Of a stretch of 51,565 bases of DNA, positions 24,210-35,949 are shown piece by piece. The DNA lies in contig NW_006920412.1 of assembly GCF_000344685.1 (NCBI RefSeq), forward strand, positions 347,559 to 399,123, given 5' to 3'. The DNA is from Gloeophyllum trabeum ATCC 11539. Its lineage: Eukaryota > Basidiomycota > Agaricomycetes > Gloeophyllales > Gloeophyllaceae. Below the pieces are notes generated by a model. The model made no database searches and was not told where the DNA came from. It worked only from the letters and a program-made list of their open reading frames with translations. The translations under genes were made by a program, and so were the position numbers. Position 1 is the first letter of the stretch. Each line of letters begins with the position of its first letter.

Positions 24210-27200
24210 ATGTCGCAGGCCAAGCTGTGCGGGCGACTTACCTTCATTTACGGCCTGCGGATGCACTGACGGGCGTGCACTTACAGAACACTCCGGCCCC
24301 CGCCAAATGTCGAGTTCGTCTCGGGTGAGCGTGGAAGCGTCATCAGGAAGTCTGTGGGTGACTGACGCGCAGGCTGATGTGCCTTAGGATACCCTGGTAT
24401 ACCGCCCTCTGCGCCGGACAGACCACAAGCAGCGGTCAAGGGGGTACGTGCTGTCCGACGTTGTGATGCTCTAACACTTATGCTGGCACATTGACTTAGA
24501 CGCTGGAGCTACGTGTGGGACCGCAGGGGATCAAAACGAAGTGGGTGCGCATTGAGCTGAGGAAGGTGGAGACGCTGCCTGGCGGGGGGCAGGTGAACAC
24601 ATTCTACGACTTTGTGGGGCAGAGCCCGATCAATCTATGGCAGTCGTCGGAGGATTATGGGATCTTGCATACGGTGCGTCGCAGTGTTGATGTTTGGTAC
24701 TGGTGGGCATTGAGAGGGGTTGTGGGTGCAGCAAGACTTTCCGTTCTATATCCGCATACCAGAGTCTATCCCGCCTAGCCTCGCCCTCGAGAAAGGAGGT
24801 GAGTATGAGTGCGTTCAAACGGTTTGATTGCGCCTAACATACATCAGCTGGTATACGGTACGAATTGGTTGCGATGGCATGCCTCAAAGGCAAGAGGTAT
24901 GTACGATGCGGTTCCCCCTGGTTTCGGTTGCAACGGAATACCGAATTTACATCGTGTCCTGCAGGGGATTCTTCCGCCGGACCAAGGCCGTTACCATCAC
25001 AACAATGTCACCGATCGTGATTGACAAGCATGAGCTTCACTCGACATGGCCCATCTACTGTCAACCCGAAATCCGGAACGTCACCCAGGACGGTGTGATA
25101 CTAACTGTCGAGCGCAGCAACACCTGCTACGGGCCCGGCGACCGCGTGTCGGTGTTCGCCACGGTGAAGTCAGATACCCTCCACACAATCATCCTTCGTG
25201 GTTTTGAATTCGCGCTGAGAGAGCATATGGTCTTCCGCGCGGGTGCGCAGGCGACTGGCAAGAAGGCCAGTCCTCAGGTTAGGGTGTCGGTCATTGGAGA
25301 GCAGAAAGTACCCGTCAATATCACGCTCTACGGAGGTACGCAGCACAGGGCGGAGTTGACGTGCACGATTCCGCAGAACCATACATCAGCGACTCTCAAT
25401 TCTGCAAGGCATATTGACATTACGTATCACCTGGGTGTCAAAGTGCTAATGGGGACGGGCAAGCCATTGATCATGGATTTACCAGTCATCGTTTCGAATT
25501 GGCCGAGGTTAGTGGTCTTATGTCTGGACAGGACATTTTCTTATGTTTCTGTTATAACAGGAACGTTTCCGCTGAAGCTGTAAGGTAAGACACATCAACT
25601 ACGAGGACAAACAACGGGAAGACTGACAGGTCCACAGACGTATAGGCCCAGCACCAAGTCTATCACTTGCCCCGGCCAACCCAGCCAGCATGGTTGCAAC
25701 ACCAGGTGAGTCATCATCTGGATATAAGCTCTTTCATTCTGCTTACCTTGTTCGCAGCGCAAACTATGAGGGCGCAATCTTCAGCATGGACCCTGAACAC
25801 CGAACGGAATCCTCAAAGGCCAGATCCGAGAGCGTTCAATACCGCTCCCGTCAACGGATATTCTTCACCACCTCACACCGCCGGTGTAGATGAACTCGGC
25901 TTCAACCAGCTCGGAGGGCTGAACGGGATTGCATCAGTGGCATCCCGAGACGGCCCGCCCTCTACCGGTTACAGCGGAACGGGCATGCCGTCGCCTGATG
26001 CTCGGAGACCGCGGTCGGGCAACTCGGTCACAGCGAGCACGCACCGCTTCACGATCAGCAATCCGAATGAGCAAGATTTGCGCGAGTTTGGGCGGACGAA
26101 CTCGTATGCCAGGGTACCCGCGGCGAAAACGTGGAGCACTGCAGAAGAGGAGAAGCGGCGCCTGTATGAGAATGCTGTCAAGCAGGTCGAGAGGACGCAA
26201 GGCAGGGCTAATAGTCCGCCAGGACCTCAGGCTCAGGTACGTTCCGTATTGCGCCTCTCTGCCTGCTCTCTGATTTGAGTTATGCATCGCAGATCACTCC
26301 TAACCGAGTGAAGCATACCGATGCCGGTCCTCTCATCCCAGCAGACGTCGTCCCATCTCGTGGGTCAGGCTCTCCTTGGGAAAGAGCGGAAGAGGAGAAG
26401 GTCCGACTGTACACACAAGCGCAGCTGAATGCAATGAAGCACCAGGGATACGAGGCCTATTCACCGCCCTCCACCGCCAATGGTACTGTCCCCGCTTCTC
26501 CACGGCACGGCCATTCCGGGTCAGTGAACTCTGTGGGCGCTGCTGCTGCGGGGCTTGCCGGCATGTCGCCCGGCGCTGCTCTCTACATGCAGACCATGTC
26601 TGAAGTGAACAGATCCCTCTCGGCGCAGTCGACTACTAATGGAGCGGCCGCGTCCAGCTCTGCAAGGGCTTCGCCTCCTGTCCACGCCCCAACCCCCAAA
26701 TATCCCACTGCTGAACAAGAGAAAGATATGCTGCGTAGGTACAATGAAGCGAAAGCTGCTGTGGAACGTCGTGAAGCGGTTGAAGCGGCCAATGAAGCAC
26801 CTCCCTACGATGCCCCTCCCCAGGTCATGTCTCCTCCAGTAAACGGGACTACCCTGCCTCCGGCTTTCGACGATGGCCAAGGCCAGGTTATGTCTCATAT
26901 TGCAGAGAAGGAGCGGTTGCGTAGACACTTTGAAGAGCAGGACGCGGCGGCGGCCGCGGGGTCCTCGAGCAGTGGGCCAGAGGCGCCAGCCTATTCTCCA
27001 CCTCCCGCTGGGCCCTCGCAACCTGCTGCCTCTTCCAGTGGTAACGCGCCGTCAGAGAAAGAGCTGCTCCGTAGGAGATTCGAGGAACAGGACGCGGCTG
27101 CTATGGCTGGACGAGCGCCGCCCCTACCCCCTCCGCGTGCGAACTCTATCGGTCAACGGCAGAGATCGCCACCGCCTCTCCCACCGACGTATGGCGGCGC

Positions 27201-27648
27201 TAATCGGCCTTTGACGGCTGCTGAGGAGAAGGCGCTTCTCAAGGCTCAGTATGAAGCCGAGGACCAGGGTGCTGGTTCCAGTGTAACTGTTCCCGCCGCT
27301 GCAGGACCCTCTACCTTCCCGACCCCCAACGTTGATTCCCTACCCCCTCCACCTCCATTGGCTCCCCGCCCTCCCGTGGAGTACATCCAGGAGACGCAGG
27401 AGGAGGACGCCCGGCTCCAGGCCGAGCGAGCTTCTGTTGTGCCATCCGTAGTGCCATCAGCAAGCATCAGTAGGGCGACTTCCGTGGCTGTTGCGGCTCC
27501 CAGCTCCCCTCAACCAAGTGCTGCAAATAACTTCGGCCTAGACTTCAGGCCTTTCTCTCCATTCCACCTACCCTTCGGTTCCATCGAGGAAATGAACGCC
27601 CATTCTGCGACCCCGCCCCCGCCGCTGCCTCCCAAAGTACCCCTGTGA
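24210..27648 (+). CDS. Arrestin-like trafficking adaptor with repeat-rich C-terminal tail
   Basis: The N-terminal third is an arrestin fold. Spliced exons give MSQAKLTLRPPPNVEFVSGY, TLELRVGPQGIKTKWVRIEL, FYIRIPESIPPSLALEKG, GPGDRVSVFATVKSD and HIDITYHLGVKVLMGTGKPL. The tail, from about 25680, is long and disordered. It repeats a charged helix-like unit six times: AEEEKRRLYENA, AEEEKVRLYTQA, AEQEKDMLRRYNEA, AEKERLRRHFEEQDAA, SEKELLRRRFEEQDAA and AEEKALLKAQYEAED, separated by Pro-rich linkers. LPPTYGG is a PPxY motif and PAY/PPY variants also occur. This is consistent with an arrestin-related adaptor that recruits a Rsp5/Nedd4-type ubiquitin ligase to membrane proteins. The C-terminus PPPPLPPKVPL resembles an SH3 ligand. 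About 1,000 residues. The first exon is 17 nt before an intron with donor GTGCGG; that start gives one continuous frame. Confidence 0.85.
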
Positions 27649-29238
27649 TTTTATAACATCTGCCGTCATTCATTTATTGTTCCTTGCTTCCAGTTCATGC
27701 CCATCTCTTATTTATTTGCTGTCCAGTGTGAGTACCGACCGGAGTATCTAAATTAATGCTTGGTGTAATGCACTCTAGGCAGAAATCTGCCACTGCTTGC
27801 CGCTGATGTTGATGGTTTCGCTAAGCTGAGATGGTCGTCTCTGTATAATGGTTCAACCATGGTAAGCTTTTACTGTAATCATCGTACTCGGAGAAGATAT
27901 TTACGTGAGTCAATCCTTTGATTCTAACTGCATTCAAATGTCCATTCATCAATAGAAGGTGTTCGCCATTGCTACGTCTTTGATCTAGCTGAACCTGCAC
28001 TATGGAGCCCACCGGCGATGCTGCGATTGTGGAGGGCTGCCGCGTCCAAGCCAAGCTCCTCAAGCCGAACATCTGAATCCGACAACCGTGTATGACGGAT
28101 CTGTTTTTGTTCACCGATGTCAGGAGCACGCATGCCCCGCTTCGACCTTATCAGATATGTTGCCTCTCAATGACAAGGGTTCAGCGTTCTCTGCAAGCTT
28201 CCCTTGGAGCGCTCAACTTCATTGGATGCTTTCTTTGGGCCATGTCGAGAGGATCCCTTATAATAAGTGACACTGCCATGTACCAATGCCCTGGGCAAGC
28301 TTCTTTCGAGTCACCTAGGCGGTCCTGGGGATAGAAGGCGAGTGAGGGGTCCTGCACTTGCTTTGTCAGAGCCCGTATAATCGGCCCATAGTCTTCCTCT
28401 CACTCGTCGGGATGACGTGCAGGTTTTTCTGGCCACTCCTCGGTTGTGGCACAAAGTCGCATAGATTTAATGTGGCCCCGGTCGCCGACTACACAACTGT
28501 CCCATTTCGCAGGCTATCGGGACTGGCGGATGGCCAGTAGCAGCTGTTCTGTTTGGATGCTGTCGACAGCTTGTTGCACCCGGTGTTTCTCTCACCGTGA
28601 TGTCTTCTCACAACTCTGGGCGACTCATTGCTAAATCAACACTGCGTTCCGAGGAGGCCAACCTGCGACATTCACATATCCGCCGCAATGATACTTATAG
28701 GGGTCGATACCAGTGCAAGTAAGCTCATATAGAGCAGTCACCGCGCCCACGTGCGGTCAAGATCATGGGTGCAATCTTCGGCGCACAGACTACTTACCGT
28801 AAGCATCAACGTTCAAGAATAGCTTCTCCCACTGCAGTTGACAGATTGTCCTACCATTGGCTCCTTGGAATATCAGTGCCCAAAATTGGACAATATAAGC
28901 GTCAGATGCGGACGTCTATTATGCAGGCACCGTATTCTCGGTTTCTGCATAGCTTCACTGTGTACCGCAAGCTCTCATGGTATCTTCGTTGGGGTGAGCA
29001 TATAGAAGTCCTCACGCCATCCCTCTGACTCATCAATAGATTGATATAGTCAGTGAGCACGCGCTCAAACACCCATCAAACCTGCGGACCACAGGAGGTC
29101 GAAGCTCGACTTCTGCCTGGAGTGATGTTAGTGGACACAAACCACTATCGCGGGTCCATCTGTCACTGCACAGTGCATTCGCTATAAAGGGTTGAAGCCG
29201 TCGTATCCCCGATATGCTCCCCGTCTACCTCTGCGACC
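27649..29238. other. Intergenic region upstream of DUF6534 gene 2
   Basis: About 1.6 kb with only short, unconvincing ORFs (for example minus 27821-28129). A TATA box (tataaagg) at 29183-29190 is annotated separately. No repeat or RNA gene was recognised. Confidence 0.4.
29183..29190 (+). promoter_or_regulatory. TATA box of DUF6534 gene 2
   Basis: tataaagg lies 49-56 bp upstream of the ATG at 29239, a usual distance for a fungal core promoter. Confidence 0.5.
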
Positions 29239-31401
29239 ATGTCAGTCGCTGAAAATCTAGGGGGTAATGTGTTAATCTGCATGTTCATCGCCGCTGTGTG
29301 AGTGTCGATACTACAGCCTGTGCCGGCCTTTTTATACAATTGACTGGGATGGTGTTAGTCTCAATGGGGTGACATTGACACAAGCACTCTACTACTATCA
29401 GACCTATCCGGATGACCGTCGATCATTGAAACTAGTGGTAAGATCATACCCTCTCTCTCCTCGGAACGTAATACTAATCAAAGCGTGCTTAGGTCGCTGC
29501 AATTTCGTAAGTTTCCCAGCAACCTGCGTGCATGCTCGCCTGAAGTACTCTCAAAGTGCGCTTGAGTCGTTACACACGGTCTTCTGCGTTACCTGGGCCT
29601 ACGTGTATCTGATCAAGCACTTCGGGCATCCCGATATCTTTGACCATATATACTGGTGCGAGCCTCTATGCTGGTCCCCCCCACTCAGTGTTAAATGACG
29701 GGGTTTGAAATACAGGACAATCTCGGTGAGATAGTCGTCTCTGAAGAAGTGGATCTGGTATATTGAAATCTGGATTGAATTAGACCACAATCGTAATAGG
29801 TGTAAGTCCCAAGATGATACGGTTTAAGATACTTTATCTGAAACAGATCACAGATAATTGTCGCCGGAATTGTCCATTGGTGCGTTGTTTTCAAGTCGGT
29901 CGTCTGTGTTCTGACGTGAAGCCATCGAAGTTACTACGTACGACGGGTCTGGTACAGTGAGTAATAAGGGTCGTTATTTCTGCAGTGTGAGCTGACGTTG
30001 ATCTAGTGAGTAACCAGAACAAGCCTCTGACCGCCTCGATCGTAAGTCGGCAGTATGCCTTCCAATTATGATGTCTTACACCGCGAAGGCATTGCTCGCT
30101 ATCATGAGATTCGGTAAGCTTCATGATCTCCCTGTCGAGTGACACGGACCCTCTATCTCATCTACTCTTTTGTAGCTTTCGGGATGAGTACGTACCACTA
30201 GCAAGTCCGTTTAAAGTGGAAACTGACCTCGACTATGTAACAGCTGTCGCGATTCTTTGGTCTGTATGCGTTGCATGTTCGTGTCCCTGAGACTGATTTC
30301 GAGTATTACAGTTACTATATACCATACTGGAGTACCTTCAGGATGCACAAATATTCAGACGTAAGCGCCCAGTTGTCTCAATACGGGTGGTACATAGAAT
30401 CCTCGTGGCCTACAGGTGACTGTCGGGTTGGCTCTTAGCAGCGCGGCAGCGGTCGATATATTGGCCGCAATCTCCCTGATCTACTACCTGCATACGACTC
30501 GCCCCAGCTCGAATCTGTCGGTAGACGCCAAATTTAGATTGTAACACAGATGTCTGAAGTCTCGTTCTGTTATAGAAAGGACAGCCGCGTCAACATGCTG
30601 ACGGTGTACATTATCAACACTGGCCTCATCACTAGGTAAGTGCTATCGTAGCCTGTGTTCGGATATCATGGTTGATGAAAGTTGCAGTATCTTCTCACTT
30701 CTAATTCTTGTCACGGTGCGCCTCCTCCATCTATACCCTGTATAAAGGCCCCTATATGCCTGTTCCGCCTTCATTTTAGTTCATGGCTCTACATTCAAAC
30801 CTCGTGTTCCTGGCCTTCATCGAAATTCAAAGTAGACGTAGGTAAATGCGCAATCAGAGGCGCCTCTACTGACTACCGGGGGCGCAGTCTACGCGAATTC
30901 GTTCCTTGCCAGGTGATAACGACTATCATATGCCACACCTCCCCAGAACTCATAGCATGTCTAGCCTCAATGCCCGCCAAACGCTGAGGAACAAGGGTGT
31001 CAACGTCCAATTCTCTTCCTACGATTTTGGTGACAAGCCAGGTTCTCCTACTCCAGTATGTTTACTCTCCCCCCCCCCCCCATCATGACATAGGAGCGCA
31101 TCTAACGCTCCCTCAAGGCTCGCATCCGGGTCGTGAAGGAGACTGTCAAGACTATTGACGAGGTGAGAGGCTTGACCTGTACCGATTGTTCACCTGATGC
31201 GCCAACCCACGATCTTCAGCCGTCGGAATCCCCTCATGAGAGGGGCGAGTCCCTGGTGAGTCTATCTTGAATACGAAGAAGGCCAAAGATCACCAACTTG
31301 TCCTAAACTAGTTGTTCAAGACCGGTATTACAGAAGATAGCGCTTCCGATCTGAATGAGAAGAACTCCGAACTCAAGATAACTCTGAGCAGTAATATCTG
31401 A
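29239..31401 (+). CDS. DUF6534-type seven-helix membrane protein (paralogue 2)
   Basis: A paralogue of the gene at 10279, equally of unknown function. Exons join to MSVAENLGGNVLICMFIAAV, LNGVTLTQALYYYQTYPDD, LESLHTVFCVTWAYVYLIKH, YYVRRVW, NKPLTASI and LLAIMRF. Then come VTVGLALSSAAAVDILAAIS, RVNMLTVYIINTGLIT, HSNLVFLAFIEIQS, YANSFLA and SLNARQTLRNKG, and a polar tail stopping at 31399-31401. At least 14 introns are needed, and every junction I tested keeps frame, so it looks intact. Several exons are tiny: 14 nt (GTCGCTGCAATTTC, near 29495-29508), 12 nt (30176-30187) and 16 nt (30244-30259). The last two match the micro-exons of paralogue 1 in size, phase and position. The protein is more diverged in the loops and tail than in the helices. 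Confidence 0.8.
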
Positions 31402-31907
31402 CCGCCTGTGGTATTGAGCCTTTAGCGGTACCCGCTGTCTATCTATCATCCTCTTTGATTTTCAAGTCTATTCTATAGTATGTAAATTCGCAGATCGCTA
31501 CCGTATTCAAGTCGGCAACTTTGGTTTGTATAGCATGAGCTAGCCGTCCCATCAGTACTATGTACAGTGTTGTGCACGTTGTATATCAACTCTGCCCCTT
31601 ATTGTTTCGTGGATGATGTGACGGGCGATGTATTTGTGACTGACCGTGCCGACTCTGGCTTCCATCCCGGACGGTTACGGATCGCAGCTCAGCTGGGTTC
31701 CGACTCCCCACGAAAGGCCGCCGAAGCAGGCCAGTGCAACTACACCAGCGGCAGTTATCGCGGCGCAGATGCATGATACAGTAGAACGATGAACGATGAA
31801 GCTTTATGACACTACATATATACACATTGTCCATCGCAACATCTTACAGGCGGTAAACCGAGGTAATTATCATTCCAGCTGATCAATATCAATGGATCCT
31901 CTGCTCC
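31402..31907. other. Convergent intergenic region
   Basis: This lies between the stop codons of DUF6534 gene 2 and the kinase-like gene and should hold both 3' ends. Short ORFs on both strands show no recognisable features. Confidence 0.4.
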
Positions 31908-32791
31908 TTAATCCTGTAAAGCTTTGTATGCTTCCTCGGTCCAGATGTAGCCCCCGCCCCTTCCTGATGTTTCAGTAAGCTGTAAGGCGAGCTGCGCGCA
32001 CTCTTCGTCCATCTGTTCCTGGCTACCTCCTACGATCGCGTTCTCGAAGTCGATCACCTTCACACCTTGGTCAGTAACTATATAATTGTGCCTGTTCGTG
32101 TCACCGTGGAGGATGCCCAGCGCATGCAGACGCTTCAAAGCGCTCCGACAAGCATCAAGGTCTTCGATGCCAGCCAGTCTGCCTTCTACCTTCTCCAATA
32201 GGAGGCCCATGACCCGACCTTCTTCTGCCAAATGACCAAGGAACTGGGGTGCAATGCCGAGACCGTCGATGGTTTTATAAACAGCGGTCTCTTGCTCCAC
32301 GTATTGGAGCTCCCATTCGAACCGAGCAATCTTCGCTACAGCCAGTTTCGACCCATATTGCGCTACCCGAACGCGAAAAGAGAGACGGTCCTTGAGGGTT
32401 AGAGATAGTATTTCGATGCAATCAGGGTGCCAAGTAGCCGAGAGTCCTAGTAATTTTCTGCTCGAAAACTCTATAGTGGGCTGTGCTTTGCCAGGCTGGC
32501 GGAATATACGAGCACAGGTCCAATCTCCCGGCGGTAGCTTCGGAAGCTCATGAGGACAAGGGAAATCGAGCACGTCCTGTTCGTACGTCCCTGGTTCGAT
32601 GGTGATGTATTTGACCTGGCGGCCTATTTCGATGCGATATTCGTGTTCGTACTGGTCGCTCGGTTCGACTTCTTGGGACAGGATAACCCAGTCGTGCTTC
32701 CCACGTTCGTCTCGCTGAAAGCGCTGTTGGGCACTGATGCATTTAGTCGTAAGGATATGATGCATACCTGAGGATCTACAACGGTATCCAT
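31908..32791 (-). CDS. Protein kinase/aminoglycoside phosphotransferase-fold protein
   Basis: The C-terminal half has the catalytic signatures of the kinase/APH fold: LHALGILHGDTNRHNYIV (HGDxxxxN loop) followed by VKVIDFENA, where the metal-binding triplet is DFE instead of DFG. A candidate Lys is in LAVAKIARFEWELQYVEQE, with LGIAPQFLGHLAEEGRVMGL as the hinge region. The N-terminal half (HDWVILSQEVEPSDQYEHEY and onward) resembles nothing I know. Such single-copy proteins are common and poorly understood in filamentous fungi, and the substrate is unknown. Exon 1 is MDTVVDPQ, joined by a 44-nt intron to RFQRDERGKH; the start is at 32791. About 280 residues. The TATA sequence at 32838-32846 supports this start. 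Confidence 0.75.
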
Positions 32792-32837
32792 CGTGATCTT
32801 ATGTTTGTAGAGCAAGAATGGGCTGTATGTACGCCAC

Positions 32838-32846
32838 TTATATATC
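32838..32846 (-). promoter_or_regulatory. TATA box of the kinase-like gene
   Basis: atatataag on the minus strand lies 47-55 bp upstream of the start codon at 32791. Confidence 0.5.
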
Positions 32847-33315
32847 TTCGGTCGACCGATATAGCCGGGAGGTGGCGCGAGTTCATTGGGTCGCCGAGGC
32901 AGTGATTGATCATCCTACGGAAGCATAACTGTTAAGGAACGCCTCGTGGTTGTGCTTGGATCTTCATCAAGCTTGCTTCCATCACTAACCGCCCTTCCGA
33001 ATTGTCTGAAGACGGATAAGACCATCGCTGCGTACGCCGTCAACAACATTTATCACATCCATGCCGGCGACGTCGAGGTGTACCACATAAAATATTTTCA
33101 TATAAGACAACTAGATTACAACGGTGGAACGTGATTGGAATTAATTCATCAGATCAGAAAAGTTGACACTGTTGACAACGTCCAGAATCAAATAACAGAA
33201 GTCAAGAATCAAACAACAAAATGCTCATATCGTTCCGAGAGGTCGTTCCAGTCGCGCCTGCACATGTGGCGTATAAGCAAGGTCCACTGGAGTGAAGGTT
33301 CGGCCGTACCTGTTA

Positions 33316-33528
33316 TTACGGACGCATCTTCACATTGCCCTGGTTATGGGTCACCATGTGCTTCCTGCAATAATTGGCGGACATTCGCACTAGCTGCCTA
33401 GTTATCTGGCGATTTTCGCATTTAATGTTTGAGCCGTGGCCGTCTTTCCTGGTCGCACACTGGATAAACTCCAAGTTCTGCATACAGCCACAGGTATATT
33501 TCATGTATTGTTGAGTACACACTGGCAT
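33316..33528 (-). CDS. Small cysteine-rich hypothetical protein
   Basis: A 70-residue ORF beginning MPVCTQQYMKYTCGCMQNLE with cysteines at about positions 4, 13, 15, 24, 37 and 54. The layout C-x8-C-x-C-x8-C...C...YCRKH resembles small fungal proteins that open MPxCTE...CGC and end YCxxH. I recall that family only as conserved hypotheticals. There is no signal peptide, so it is probably intracellular; the paired Cys/His residues suggest metal binding (inference). A TATAAAAGGG box lies about 165 bp upstream with a pyrimidine-rich leader between. The last dozen residues may be replaced by a further spliced exon. It sits on the edge of the repeat-rich region. Confidence 0.5.
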   Translation of the reverse strand: MPVCTQQYMKYTCGCMQNLEFIQCATRKDGHGSNIKCENRQITRQLVRMSANYCRKHMVTHNQGNVKMRP

Positions 33529-33693
33529 TAATGAGTCAATACCAGGTCACGCAGGGAAGAAGCACAACGAATCTCACTTTTCACGGATACAAGAGCTTAG
33601 TCTTGTGTTATGAGGCAGGGACAAAGTGAGCTGAAAGTACGGATTGGAGAGACAGAAATTTCTTTCTGGCAAGCATCTGAGCGGGTCGGGACC

Positions 33694-33703
33694 CTTTTAT
33701 AAA
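33694..33703 (-). promoter_or_regulatory. TATA box upstream of the small cysteine-rich gene
   Basis: TATAAAAGGG on the minus strand, followed by a CT-rich stretch and then the ATG at 33528. The spacing implies a leader of roughly 130 nt. Confidence 0.4.
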
Positions 33704-35490
33704 GCCATGGGCGCCACAGCACCGGTGCCGCAGTAAGGAGGGAATGACCACACATTGGACTGTCGGACCCACAAGTCAGCACTACAGGCGTCTAAAGGTA
33801 GCAGTCTGCTCGCCTGCTATCACTACAGCATGACCAGGCAAATGGCTGTTGTCGAGTTGAGTCAGAAGAAGCAGCACGAAGGGAAGGATCGTGGAAGTGT
33901 ATACCTGTGAATTCGCATGGGAGGAGGCCTGCGCAGGTCAGTGAACCGCGAGGGCAACAGCAGTGAATGTGGCGTTCACTCGTACGCCACAAAGAAGCAT
34001 ATCGTCCGCGAGGAGAGCAGTACAAACCTTATCGAAGTGACTCTGCACGCTTCTGAGCCCAAGGTATTGTTATATCTCGGGCAGGGACGCACTAATGTAC
34101 TGAAGAATTGCCAGACAGGGAAACCCAAGTGATCGGCGAGGCGGCGTAGCCGAAGCATCCAGCCGTCCCTGAAGTGCTTCTAGCAAATCGTTGGAAGACT
34201 CAGACGTCTAAGCCTTGATCATGATGGGTATCCAGAGATTCAAGGCCATATCCGTGCCGCTGGGTGCACGACAATTGAGCCATGCGTATCATTCCCGTAG
34301 CGCGAGCTTACATTGCCTCGTGTTGTCTTCTGAGAGCACTGACTCGTCAAGAAGGCCGGGCGATCTAGTGAAATACGGATAAAACGTACGGAGTATACGC
34401 CACATACCTCAGCACACCGAGAAGGCTCGAGGAGCACACAGCATCCTAGCATTGCTATTTCCCGAAGAGCGTTAGTCAAATTGGTGGTAAACGGTCCGAA
34501 AGGAAGATTGCCTGCCTCTTAGTGGTACAGAGCCTACACTAAAACGAGAATCTGCAGAAGCCGACGCCACAAGGACAGTCATAAAAATTTATTAGCCGTT
34601 CCTGTATGCCAATTGCAGTGCAACATTCCAGCAGGCTCCATAGTTTCCATACCGAGGTCTGGATAGCTACAAGGTACCAGCCTAGTCATCCGTGGCGTTC
34701 CGGAATTACGACTCCCCAAAGGTTACAAAACGTGTTAGCGAGGCTGGCGAACAGCGGTGGGATATGAGACTACCTCCTTGAGATGTCTGCGCTCCAAGGG
34801 GACACCTACGCTCCCCGTGAGGGAGCCTCACGAACGGGCTAATCCCGAAGAGAAAAATGCCACAAGCGTAAGTAGGGGCAGGCTTCGGCTCGCTGTCAAC
34901 GATACAGAGTTTCACATGCCCGGGCATTCCCCGAACCATCCATTACGAGCGGAGACGCCTTTCGAAATAGCGCTAGTACTCCATCTCCGCGAAGGGGCGT
35001 GGACGACTGTGACAGTGGCTTGTATCTGGCTCACGCGCCCCCAAGTCAGCGGCTGCGTTAATCAAACTCTCGATTATTATTCATTCATTGAACACGTACC
35101 AGCGATGAGGCATCATATGGGTTCGCTGTAGAACTCCTCAAAACATTTCCAGTATATCGTTTCTCACCTCTTGCACCGTTACACCCATCACCACGTACCC
35201 GAGCTGCGACCGGCTGCCATTATTGCATTGCGTCACAGAACTGCTATTGCGCAACACTTGCTTGGGATAGACGATTCAAGAGTAATTGATGTGAACGATC
35301 TCTGTTGAGTCTTTAGAGCCGTCATGACAATGAGTCCGGAATAAACGCAGTCACATCGACGTCCACATACATGCCCCTCCTTTGGGAGGGGTTCTGGCAC
35401 CCTTGAATTCCGTCGCACTTTTCGTCGCACCGGCAAAATCCGGCGTGCTATGTTTGGCCCTAGTGGTGCCACTATTGAACAAGGACTTGG
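33704..35490. other. Gene-poor region, nothing recognised
   Basis: ORFs here are short and unrelated to anything I recognise. There are no clear repeats, splice-linked exons or RNA genes. It leads into the transposon cluster at 35.5-37.6 kb. Confidence 0.4.
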
Positions 35491-35622
35491 CACTTCGGGA
35501 GTTGCAGTATTTAGGGCCGGGCAGAAGATTGTACGAAAGGTAATTTCCAGCCAATTAGAGCCCGCGGAATTCCCTTTCGTACAATCTTTTGCCCGCCCCT
35601 AAAGACTGCAACTCCCGCAGTG
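35491..35622. mobile_element. CACTA-like MITE, copy 2
   Basis: A 132-bp foldback element of the same family as 105-242. The ends are CACTTCGGGAGTTGCAGT... and ...ACTGCAACTCCCGCAGTG, and the arms are complementary for about 50 bp (gggcagaagattgtacgaaag pairs with ctttcgtacaatcttttgcc). It is flanked by TGG on both sides (35488-35490 and 35623-35625), a 3-bp target-site duplication that differs from that of copy 1 (TCT). The arms are better preserved than in copy 1, so this insertion may be younger. Confidence 0.85.
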
Positions 35623-35949
35623 TGGCCATGGTCGGGAATCCATCTCAATGTTCATGCTTAAGTCCCGCTCAACTATGTAATTAGTGTTGGTTTGTGGATG
35701 CCACCAGGTACAGATGAAGGCCTATTGTGAGCTAGAACTTAGAGCTACAGGGAGCGCATAGTATTAAGCATAGATCCTTGTACCTCAGAATTTTTGAGTG
35801 TTGTATGTCATGGCTTGAGAAGGATTTGAGTGTATGTGCACTCCATCTAACATGGGTATTCAATCATTCAAGTTTTCAGGGTCTCCATGCCATACATAAG
35901 TCTGTGATGGACAATTTACAAATAAGTAGAAAATCCATGTCATTCCATG

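Noticed and set aside
33155..33220. Repeated agaatcaaa/agtcaagaatcaaac motifs
   Set aside because: Only two or three imperfect short copies; not enough for a repeat array or CRISPR-like structure, which would not be expected in a fungal nucleus.
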